From Kalmusia sp. IMI 367209 (taxonomy: Eukaryota > Ascomycota > Dothideomycetes > Pleosporales > Didymosphaeriaceae), in contig JAPEUQ010000019.1 of NCBI GenBank assembly GCA_027946365.1, positions 744,001-808,000 of the forward strand: a stretch of 64,000 nt of DNA. Reading direction: 5' to 3'. The translations under genes and the position numbers were made by a program. How positions within the stretch are numbered: the stretch's first letter is position 1; each line of letters starts with the position of its first letter. The notes beneath the pieces were generated by a model. The model was not told where the DNA came from and made no database searches. It worked only from the letters and a program-made list of their open reading frames with translations. Of this stretch, positions 34,178 through 44,297 are shown in pieces.

Positions 34178-35249
34178 TCAGCATCCACCCTTGCTTTTTT
34201 TGTTCCTCTTCATCTGGCGTTTGGAAATGGTCTTCTCTTCTGCGGACTGAGCTGGCGTGCTCTCTAGACTGTCCCGTGCTTTGCGCTTCTGATCTTTATT
34301 TTGACCCCTTTGCACCTTGCCGTTATCAACTCGTTCTTGAACAAGCGGCTTCTCGCCTCCGTAGACGACATCAACAATGCCCTTGTAGCTTTGGCGTTTG
34401 AGTCGTGCAAATTCAACCACACTACGAGGCTCTTTCGTGAGCGCATCCTTTCCCCTCTCGAGTCCTAGACCCCACACGGAAGCCAGATTCATGACATCGC
34501 TAGGCGCTCTCAAGCCCAGGATACTCTTCGCTTCAGAGCTGAAGATCAAGCCGCGCCCCCGAGATACGCGAATCAGCTGGGTAGCATTACTGATCATGTT
34601 CCGCTTTGCCGTCGCATCAGTCGAGAGAATCGCCTGACCGTAGCAGAGCTCGATTTTGATTCCTCGCGAAATAGCGGTACCGAGCATTGGAAATTTGAAA
34701 TGGGTCTCATACTTTTGGGTCAGATCTAGGGAGATGATGTCTATGTCCAGACTCTGGCATGCTTGCTGGAGCGTCTTCTCGTCAGTTGGCCGAGCTGCAA
34801 TCAAATCATACTGCTGCTGCAGCTGGGGGATACGGAAGTTAGAGGCTGCATCTGTGAGGAAGATGTTGCACCGTCGCAAGATGCGCAGCCGCGATGGTGT
34901 TGGGAATGGAAGTGGATTTGGGACGGGTGAAGTCTGTCAGTATTAGCTTTGTGTTACAGTAGGAAGCCAATGCCAATGCGAGTGCTAACTGGCAACTGCG
35001 AGATGGCACAAGGATACAGAGAAGACTCACAAGATCAGGTGGCAGTCGCCCAGCTCCATACGTGTAGGTCAGCGCGACCACATCGTATCCTACTGCTTTG
35101 GGTAAGCTTCGCCCGTCACTCAACTCGTGCACTGCTTCTCAACGGGGCAAGCAAGGGTTTTGCAAGCAATACTCACATTCGTCCAAAAACGCCACGGCGC
35201 GCTGCAACTCCTTTGCATTTGTCCAGGGCACGTTCAGGTCGTGGAACAT
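34178..35249 (-). CDS. RPP1: RNase P / RNase MRP subunit Rpp1 (p30 family)
   Basis: Three exons (35249-35177, 35092-35031, 34933-34178) join in phase to 296 residues. The start M-F-H-D-L-N-V-P-W is typical of the p30 family, a PHP-like TIM-barrel fold. Conserved segments follow: Y-D-V-V-A-L-T-Y in exon 2, [10 protein letters not shown] and [10 protein letters not shown] in exon 3, then I-D-I-I-S-L-D-L and the block with F-E/F-H-like strands ending in R-G-I-K-I-E-L-C-Y. The C-terminus is Lys/Arg-rich ([10 protein letters not shown]), suiting RNA binding and nuclear import. The protein is part of RNase P, which trims tRNA 5' leaders, and of RNase MRP, which acts on pre-rRNA. The gene is divergent from CK2 alpha with about 460 bp between start codons. 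Confidence 0.93.
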
Positions 35250-35710
35250 GTTGTTTGCAAGGCAGTCGGGCGCCGTCTTGCGCAAAAGAGCCGCAGGTGA
35301 GTCGTTTTTGGTGGTTTGACGCACCCCGGCCCGCCAACACGAAACATCCAAAGCTTATTTGCAGTCACGTGCGACGCCGATCTCACACAAACGCAGTGAC
35401 TGGAGGCGTGCACGACGACGGCCCGCACGCTGGAGCTAATCCGGCCCCTCCGACATCAAAATCACCCCCGCCGCCTGCAACACGTCCCGCTCGAGACCGC
35501 AGCGCGAGAGCTCTCGCCCGCGTTCCTACCACCAAGGCAGCTGCCCTCAGCCTGTTCGGGCTTGCAAGCTTTGCCTTCGTCTGCTTCCTCGCCGCCCACC
35601 CCCGACCCACAACCACCCCGCAGCCAGCTCCGCCCACAAGTCTTGCCGCGAACCACACTGCCACCACCGCAGCATCGAAGACCTCTGCGTATCTATCTGG
35701 AGAGAGGGAT

Positions 35711-36944
35711 ATGGCGCTCAATAGTGGCGGCGGCGCCACAAGCGTCGCGCGTGTGTACGCCGACGTCAATGCCAACATGCCCCGCGCCTACTGGGATTAC
35801 GACAGCGTCAACATATCCTGGGGTGTGCTAGAGAATTACGAGGTGGTGCGCAAAATCGGACGTGGAAAGTACTCGGAAGTCTTCGAGGGCATCAATATCG
35901 TCAACTACCAGAAGTGCGTCATCAAAGTGCTCAAGCCGGTCAAGAAGAAGAAGATAAAACGTGAAATCAAAATCCTCCAGAATCTCTCGGGCGGACCCAA
36001 CATCGTGTCACTGTTGGACGTGGTGCGCGACAACCAGGTTAGTGATGGCTCCGACTGGGTTGGCGATTGGGTACTCCCTCTTGCCTGTTCCCGCTTGGTG
36101 GCTTTGTGCTGATCGAGTGTGAATGTAGAGCAAGACCCCCTCGTTGATTTTCGAATACGTCAACAATACCGACTTTCGTAGTCTGTATCCCAAGTTCACC
36201 GACTACGACGTGCGTTTCTACATCTTCGAACTCCTCAAGGCGCTCGACTTCTGCCACAGCAAGGGCATCATGCATCGAGACGTGAAGCCACACAACGTTA
36301 TGATCGACCACGAGAAGCGGAAGGTGAGCACGCGATCTTCATGTTAATCAAAGGAAGCTTGCTAACTGCTATAGCTCCGGTTAATTGATTGGGGTCTTGC
36401 TGAATTTTATCATGCGGGCACCGAATACAACGTCCGCGTGGCCTCTCGCTATTTCAAAGGCCCTGAACTGCTTGTTGACTACCAGGAGTACGATTACTCT
36501 TTGGACATGTGGTCATTAGGGGCCATGTTCGCGTCGATGATCTTCCGACGCGAGCCATTTTTCCATGGAAACAGCAATTCTGACCAACTGGTCAAGATTG
36601 CAAAGGTACTTGGAACCGAAGACCTCTTCGACTATCTTGACAAGTACGATATCGAACTTGATGCGCAATACGACGATATCCTATCTCGGTACCCCAAGAA
36701 GCCATGGCATTCGTTCATCAACGCCGACAACCAACGGTTCGTCAGTAACGACGCTATTGATTTCCTCGACAAGCTGTTGCGATACGACCATCAGGTATGT
36801 GTCCCGGCAGAGAGACATGGGATGAGCACGAGCTAACACTCGCAGGAACGACTGACTGCCAAGGAGGCGATGGCCCATGCCTACTTTGCGCCCGTTCGGA
36901 CCGCCGCAGCGCAGAACCACAGCGCAGGCTCGTCTCATTCATGA
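35711..36944 (+). CDS. CKA1: casein kinase 2 catalytic subunit alpha
   Basis: Four exons (35711-36037, 36129-36323, 36375-36794, 36846-36944) give 346 residues. The start at 35711 is the first ATG of the frame past the RPP1 promoter and leads into [12 protein letters not shown], the conserved beginning of CK2 alpha. The Gly loop is G-R-G-K-Y-S-E-V-F, the ATP Lys lies in C-V-I-K-V-L-K, and the basic [11 protein letters not shown] cluster is the acidic-substrate site. The catalytic loop H-R-D-V-K-P-H-N and the metal site D-W-G (not D-F-G) are both diagnostic of CK2. CK2 phosphorylates acidic Ser/Thr sites in hundreds of nuclear and cytosolic proteins. Introns are 91, 51 and 51 nt. The upstream open frame continues for over 200 codons without a stop but lacks another suitable ATG. 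Confidence 0.96.
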
Positions 36945-37376
36945 AAGATACCCATTTCTCGGTAGTTTAGTAATATAAAACGGGTTAAACAAATGAGGTT
37001 GATCAATAGATTCGACCCGAGTGGTCATAGCCATCCCCAATTATCACATCTTAACCATGCTTCGGCAAGTCTACATTTCTCAATAGCATAGGTCCGCGCG
37101 CTCGGGACGGGAGGGGATCGTGTTGCACGGCAAGGCATGCCATCTTGCATTTTGAGGCGTTGAGTATTATAGCAGATTAGCAGATGTCCAATTGAAAACA
37201 ACCAATGCGACGCATGCGTTTGAAAATCCTTTTCCGTAGCGAAGTGTGTCATGGAGTCATGCGAGGGCTCACGATGACCGGTCAGTGTGATTTTGGTGTT
37301 GCGGGGTGAGTCACGGCGGGCTGCCAAGCCATTCTGCTGCACGACAGTTCGACTCACCCAAAAATCGCATGCATAT
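36945..37376. other. intergenic, VAS1 promoter
   Basis: About 430 bp between the CK2 alpha stop and the first start of the valyl-tRNA synthetase gene. No coding sequence is supported. Another ATG at 37369 is out of frame and would give a very short upstream frame. Confidence 0.4.
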
Positions 37377-40300
37377 ATGTTGCCCCGCCGAGCGCCCGCC
37401 ACGCGCTCCTCTACAAACCGACACCTTCTGAGAAGCACATTCCCGCGCTTCTCTTCTTCCCTGCACCCGCTTCGAGCTCGCTTGTATCCATTGCAGCGAC
37501 TTTACACTCCTTTTCGTCGCACCCAGTCTGCTCCGCAGAGCAGGCTCTACTCCACCCCCACCATGGCGCTCAATGCCTCGAGTCACAACGTCACCGGCGA
37601 GCGGACAACCCCAAACAGCGCCGCCCCTCCGCCCGTGGCCGAAGACAGCAAGAAAGACATCTTGGCCCACGCCAATGCAGAGGGCACAGGCCAATCGGCG
37701 CCCGGTCAAGACGGCGGCGAGAAGAATGTCGAGGGCAAAGTGAAGACGGCTAAGGAATTGGAGAAGGAGAGGAAGAAGGCAGAGAAGGACGCCAAATTCA
37801 AGGCGAAGAAGGCTGCGCAGGCTGCCAACCAGGGCGGTGGTGGTGGTGCTGCTGCTCCCAAGGAAAAGAAGAAGAAGGCCGAGAAAGAGACACTGCCTGA
37901 GTACGTCGAGCAGACACCAAAGGGCGAGAAGAAGATTCTCGGAAGTTTGGAAGATCCACATAGGACAGCCTATGTGCCCAAGGTTGTAGAGAGCGCGTGG
38001 TATGACTGGTGGGAGAAAGAGGGCTTCTTCAAGCCGGAGTATATGACGCCAACGTACAAGGATGAAAAGGTCAATGAAAAGGTATGTTGCCAATTGATTT
38101 GAATTTGAGCTGTGAGGGGAACAATTGCTTACGTGCTGCCGTATAGGGTACCTTCGTCATCCCGATACCTCCCCCGAACGTCACCGGAAAGCTCCATTGC
38201 GGACACGCCCTGGCGACCTCGCTCCAAGATCTGCTCATTCGATGGCACCGTATGCGCGGATACACCACTGCCTATATTCCTGGTTGCGACCATGCCGGTA
38301 TCTCCCACACAGAGCGTCGTGGAAAACATGCTGTGGCGGCGGGAAAAGAAGACGCGACATGACCTTGGACGTCCGGCTTTCGTCGAGCGCACGATGGAAT
38401 GGAAGCATGAGTACCACCAATCGATCACAGGGGTGCTGAAACGCATGGGTGGCAGCATGGACTGGACGAGAGAGGCCTTCACCATGGACAAGAATCTTTC
38501 AGCTGCCGTTACGGAGACCTTCGTCCGGTTACACGAAGAAGGGCTCATCTACCGATCCGGTCGTCTCGTCAACTGGTGCACTCGATTAAATACGGCATTG
38601 TCGAACCTAGAGGTAGATAACAAGGAGCTTGCTGGCCGGACTCTTCTTGATGTTCCCGGCTACGACAGGAAAGTCGAGTTTGGTGTGCTAACGCACTTCA
38701 AATACCCCATCGATGGCACGGAAGAGTTTATCGAGGTGGCTACGACGCGTCCAGAAACGATGCTAGGTGACACTGCCATTGCCGTGAACCCCAAAGACGA
38801 ACGCTACAAGCATTTGGTTGGAAAAAAGGCTAGACATCCGTTTGTGGAGGATCGCCTCATGCCCATCGTCGCAGACGACTACGTGGACAAGGATTTTGGT
38901 ACCGGAGCTGTCAAGATTACACCTGCGCACGATCCCAACGATTTCGCCATCGGTGAGCGGCACAAGCTTGAGTTCATCAACATCTTGACCGACGATGGAA
39001 AGATGAACAAGAACACTGGCAAATTCGAGGGACAGAAGCGGTTTGACGTACGTTATTCCGTCGTGGAGGAGCTCACGAAGCTAGGGCTCTTCGTGAAGAA
39101 GGAGGATAATCCCATGAAGGTACCGCTCTGCTCTAAGTCGAAGGATGTGATAGAGCCGTTGATGAAGCCTCAATGGTGGATGAAGATGGAGAGCTTGGCT
39201 AAGCCTGCTGTGGAAGCTGTGGAAAAGGGCGACATCAAAATTCGTCCTGCAACTTCGGAGAAGATCTATAAGCACTGGCTGAATAACATCAACGATTGGT
39301 GTTTGTCGAGACAGCTTTGGTGGGGCCATCAGATTCCGGCTTACTTTGTGCGGATCGAGGGTTCAGAGGGTGACTCGACCAGCAATGATTTGTGGGTGAC
39401 TGGGCGCACCGAGGAAGAGGCCCGACAAAAGGCTGAGAAGAAATTCGCTGGGCAGAAGTTCTCTTTGGAGCGCGACGAAGATGTGTTGGACACGTGGTTT
39501 TCTTCAGGTTTGTGGCCATTCTCAACGCTCGGCTGGCCAAACGATACCTTGGATATGCGCAACTTGTTTCCGACGTCTTTGTTGGAGACCGGTTGGGATA
39601 TCCTTTTCTTCTGGGTGGCACGTATGATAATGTTCTCGTTGCATCTGACTGGCAAGATACCCTTCGATGAGGTTTATTGCCACTCCTTAATCCGAGATAG
39701 CGAGGGTAGGAAGATGAGTAAGTCGCTCGGGAACGTCATCGACCCCATCGATATCATGCAAGGTATCACGCTACAAGAGCTGAACGACAAGCTCAAGATT
39801 GGTAATCTAGATCCAAAGGAACTCAAGACGGCCGAGAAGTACCAGAAGACCGCGTTCCCCCAAGGTATTCCAGAGTGCGGCGCTGATGCTCTTCGTATGG
39901 CTTTGATTGGGTACACGACTGGTGGTGGTGACATTGCTTTTGATGTCACGGTCATTCATGGTTACCGTCGCTTCTGTAACAAGATCTACCAGGCTACCAA
40001 GTACGTTCTCGGAAGGCTCGGAGACTTCACGCCCCGGTCCAAAGTCACCAAAGGCGGCAAGGAATCACTACCCGAACGTTGGATCCTGCACAAGCTCTCT
40101 ATCAGCGCGAAGAAGATTAATGAGCATCTCGATAAGCGAGAATTCTCGCTCTCCACGCAGGTAGCTTACAAATACTTCTACGAGTTCCTCTGTGATACCT
40201 ACATCGAGAACTCGAAGGCCATCTTTGATGAGGGCAGCGAGGAGGAGAAGGAAAGTGCGAAACAGACTCTATACACTGCGATCGAAGGTGGTCTCTTGAT

Positions 40301-40980
40301 GATTCATCCGTTCATGCCTTTCCTCACTGAGGAGCTATGGCAGCGCCTGCCCCGGAGAGAGGGTGACAAGACGCCTTCCATAACCATTGCCTCATACCCA
40401 GAGTACATTCAAGAGTTCGAAGACGAGGCTGCAGACTCTGAGTGCAAGTATTACCTGAAGCTGACAGATCCATTTGTACTAATCGGTCCCAGACGAACTC
40501 CTTGTCGGCTGCTCAAAGGGTCTTCGCTCCCTCACCAGCGAATACGCCATCAAGGACTCTGGTTCAACCTTCGTCCAACCCCTCGACTCCTCCACCCACG
40601 ATGTCCTTTCCGCACCCACTTCCCTACCCTCCCTCCGCTCACTCACCGGTAAGACCGTCTCCTCCATATCGATCCTTTCTCCTACCGATGCAGCGCCCAC
40701 CGGCTGCGCGGTGTACACGGTCGGCGCTTCCGCCACCGTCTTCCTCGACGTCAAAGGTCGCATCGACATCGCCAAAGAGATCAGCAAGGCGCAGGATAGA
40801 CTCAAGAAAGCGAATGAGACGGTGGAGAGGCAGAAGAAGATCATGGATAATGATTGGGAGGAGAAGGTCAGTGAGGTTGTAAAGGAGACAGAGAGGGAGA
40901 AATTGAAGGCTGCGGAGGTGGAGGGCGCGAACTGGCAGAAGAGTCTGGAGCAATTTGAGAAGTTGAAGTTGGATGGTTAG
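37377..40980 (+). CDS. VAS1: valyl-tRNA synthetase, cytosolic and mitochondrial (frame broken at two places)
   Basis: Class I aminoacyl-tRNA synthetase that charges tRNA-Val. Exon 1 is 37377-38081, exon 2 starts at 38147, and exon 3 (about 40493-40980) carries the C-terminal coiled coil. Two in-frame ATGs matter: the one at 37377 adds an Arg/Ser-rich, acid-free 62-residue presequence fit for mitochondria; the one at 37563 (M-A-L-N-A-S-S) would start the cytosolic form. A Lys-rich helix (about residues 120-180) fits the eukaryotic N-terminal appendix. The HIGH motif is H-C-G-H and the KMSKS motif is [10 protein letters not shown]. The frame breaks at 38303-38306, where CCC needs to be CC to continue into S-V-V-E-N-M-L-W. 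It breaks again around 40440-40495, where the only good donor and acceptor differ in phase. Everything else is well conserved, so sequence errors are more likely than loss of this essential gene. Confidence 0.9.
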
Positions 40981-41635
40981 ATGATTAGTGGTTGCGATGG
41001 GTTTCATTCAGGTGTTGAGGACAGATGAGCATCGTACCGCATTAAGGTGCGAGGCTAAACATGGAATAGGTAGATGGGGTTCGGGCTTTTGAAAACACGT
41101 GTATTAATCTGCTGAATAAAAGTAGCATCTTTGTATCATTTACTCGTCTATGCCATTACACCCGATGAGCTCGGATGGTGATGCCCACCTTCGTTTGAAG
41201 CACGCACTGTTTGCCCTAGTCCCCTCTGTTGTGGACACGAAATGACTCTTTCCACGGAAGTGACAAAGGCACGGGTTCCTACTGTAATTTTTCTTGATCC
41301 ATGATACAGTTAGGTCCAGGGAGAGGAAACATCAATGTCAGGTGAAAAAGTCGAGGGGCTATGTATCGATGACTTGTTTGTGCTTCAGTTCCTGGGATGT
41401 CTCGGCCTCTTCTCAGTCGAATTCTGCCAAGAGACATGCCAATCTGATACACACTTCTTGTTTTTCCCATTATGTGTCAGAGTACCACCTGTTGGGTTTG
41501 CTTTTGCTGTGATCACGTAGCATGAGCGAATGATCAGACTAGTAGCACTACACTCAGTGAAGTAGTTTGAAAGCTATCGAGCGCAGTAATTAACTTAGAC
41601 GTACAGCCACCATAATCATCTCGATGACTGTGCGC
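40981..41635. other. intergenic, converging 3' ends
   Basis: About 650 bp between VAS1 and the zinc-ribbon membrane protein. Only short frames are present; nothing is supported. Confidence 0.4.
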
Positions 41636-42994
41636 TCATAGAGTCGCGTCACCATCGCCATTCCGCCATAAGCTCGCAATAAACGTTGTCCAGAAAATCG
41701 ACAGCAAGGATAGCATCGTCATAAGCGGCACTGAAGCATTCTGTTGGTCTCCGTCATGGCCCCAAGCAAACAGCCACATGAAGAAGAACCAAACCAGGGG
41801 ACTGATGCAAATAACGTTGTACAGAAGTACACGGAAGAAATGAATCTCCTGGCGGGCGTATAAACCCCAGAATGATCGTCTCTGGTCTGAGTTCACGTCC
41901 AGTTGGGAAAGCTTCTTTGGGAGTAGGTCTACCAAGTCACCATTCTGTGCTCTGGTGTGTGTTTTCGTGCAGGGACACTGCTTATCTGTGGATCATAGTG
42001 AGCTGGGGTTTCAAACTTCCAACTTGGGCTACCCACGGCAGCGAAGGTGGAAGCGGCTATGATTGCAAGCTTCGTAGCGCTTCTTGAACTCGTGTCTCGA
42101 AATTGGAGGGATATCTTTGATTGGTTTAGGCCGATAGTTATACTCTGGATCAGTTGGATCAGGATATTCGTTTCGTTTCATTGGTACCACAGACGATCGC
42201 TCCCATATCTGAAACTAAAAAAGCTGTTAATGAGGTAATTTTAACAAGAGACTTTGGGCACTTCAATGAATGAGCGCACCTTGTAGAAGTCGCAATGAGA
42301 GTAGCACCAAACGCTGAAATAGTAGGTCAAATATCCTCTTAGTCGGACATACTCCAAGCGCAATTGCGTAAAAAATCCGTCTGTCGTTACTCCTTGTACA
42401 TTGAGTTGTGTGAGACGGTAATCATTCCTCGATTGGACCATGAGCAGTACCCATCCACTGGAGCTTTGGCTTATAGAATTGCTGCGGTTAACGGCTCCTG
42501 AACGTAAACGGGGTTGCGAAATATGTGATCTTTGAGGGACTGAAGAAGTAGACTGAACTCCGTGGCTCTGTTGCGCTAGAGTTGCCGTTGGAGTCTGCAT
42601 ATGGACTGCGCGCGGGGACGATTGAGTGATTGTTGCAGACGCAGGTGTCGTTGAATTGATCAACTGTCTGCTAATCTTCCCAATTTTTTCGCTAAAGCTA
42701 TTGGTGCGCTTTGCCATCTCTCCTTTCCACAATACTTTCGACCTATAAGTCAACATCAATCATAATGACGATACCGGAGAACTTACACAAGTCCAAAGAA
42801 TGTACCTAGAATAATTTCACGATTAGCAGTTGGTGCAGATAATATTCTCAAGACCTTGAGCACGGAAACGATACGAGGTGATTACCACAAACTGGACAAA
42901 AATCGGGTGTGAGGTTGGAATTAGCTGCGCTACATTGGTCACAATACCAAACTTCGGAAGCTGGTTTCCCCCATCGATTCGTCCTTCGATCCAT
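41636..42994 (-). CDS. zinc-ribbon protein with C-terminal transmembrane helices, Pleosporales-type
   Basis: Five exons (42994-42886, 42805-42787, 42742-42280, 42208-42037, 41985-41636) join in phase to 370 residues; exon 2 is only 19 nt. Exon 1 encodes a zinc ribbon: W-Y-C-D-Q-C, then F-C-P-V-C-G. A polar Ser/Thr/Gln-rich linker follows. Then comes a globular domain (W-V-L-L-M-V-Q, F-S-V-W-C-Y-S-H-C-D-F-Y-K) with further Cys/His (E-A-C-N-H-S, H-K-Q-C-P-C). The last exon has two hydrophobic helices (F-F-R-V-L-L-Y-N-V-I-C-I-S-P-L-V-W-F-F and V-P-L-M-T-M-L-S-L-L-S-I-F-W). I know this layout from uncharacterised Pleosporales proteins but know no function. A lineage-expanded membrane protein family is my best description. 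Confidence 0.8.
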
Positions 42995-44297
42995 GTTTTC
43001 GCAACGCTACGTAAAGCTCCCCTAGAAGCGGTAGTAGCTCTTACACGTCAAGTTAGAGTTCTCACTGCTATCAAGTCACGTATGAAGACAGACAGTTTGA
43101 AAATGTAGAAGGATGAAAGCAACGAACATGATCGGAAGGCTCCAGAAGATATCTCAATGTTATGCATGAGCGCTTATGACAGGTGGCGTATCAGGCTGAG
43201 CGTCAGCCGTGGATTTGCCCAATGACAGTTGCCTATGACCGTATTGCGTGCGTCATGGAGTGTGATTTCGGCAAAGAGATCGCGAAAAAGCTGCCTCGAG
43301 AAGTTTCGCTAGCGTAATAGTGATTGTAGTGGCACAGTCTTAGTAGGAGACATTATGGCTGCGGTGAGCTGACGAACCGCAGCCATTCATACCCCGAGAA
43401 CGCACATCGCCCAGCCCGCTTCCCAACCCCGCCAATTAGATATCTCATAAACGGTCATAAAAGCTTTCCATACCGCAACCTGACCCTCCATCAACTTTCG
43501 CCCTGCATTTAAAAAGATTGCCCTGGTAACTATTATGTGCAGTCTAAGACTGTACCACGATCAGTCCATGTGCGTCCGACGCTATGGCGACCAAGATCAT
43601 CGGTGCTTATTCATTAATGGGCTCTTTCTCTTCGCTATTGACCTTTAAAATTGAGCGATGCTGTTGTCAATGTAGATACCTCCATGTCGAACAGCAGTCG
43701 AATTAATGATGGCGATACCGTTGCGACTTCCCACTAAACACGTATTGATCTTGAATATCTTTGGGAGAGAGACTATTTTCTACATATTTTGACCACACAC
43801 ATGGAAATGCTAAGGGTGGTTTTTAGGCGTGCCACGAGGACAGAGTCATGAGAGGGGCGCTATTCAGTCTTTGAAGCCGCACCACAACATGTACCCAAGA
43901 TCGCGAAGGTTTAGAATGTGGCAGAGGCAACTTCGTCTATTGTGCTTGAGGGGACTAGGATGTGTGCGGAAGGAAAAGGCTGGAGAAGTATAGAGGGGCT
44001 TATATAGTAGTTCAACGAGGTGAGTTAGAGGAAGATGAGACGAAGTAGTGTCTACGTTATCTAAGGGAAGCGTATGCAATCCGTGAAACCGACACTTTCG
44101 TGTCGCAGATACTGTGTTGGTGCAAAAGGCCGCGGGAGCTACATGGGTTGATGAAACAAATACAATTTACTTTTTTTTATTCACATACCCTAGTGCTTCA
44201 ATTCAAGCCTACGCTGCGATTTAGGGTCACTTGTTTCAGAGCTTGTTGCTATTTTGTCTTCACCTAGGGCATACCAAGGCTCGATACGAGACCGATA
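42995..44297. other. 1.3-kb intergenic region
   Basis: No supported gene. Short frames on both strands lack domains. A T run occurs at about 44171-44178 near the 3' end of the S9 peptidase gene. Confidence 0.4.

Noticed and set aside
34949..35710. Long open frame upstream of and in frame with CK2 alpha, including a hydrophobic stretch, as an N-terminal extension
   Set aside because: It overlaps RPP1 exons on the other strand and the shared promoter, has no suitable ATG close to the kinase, and CK2 alpha normally starts where the 35711 ATG places it.
37311..38093. 260-codon minus-strand frame opposite valyl-tRNA synthetase
   Set aside because: Shadow of the Lys/Ala-rich coding strand; composition is the mirror of the real gene.
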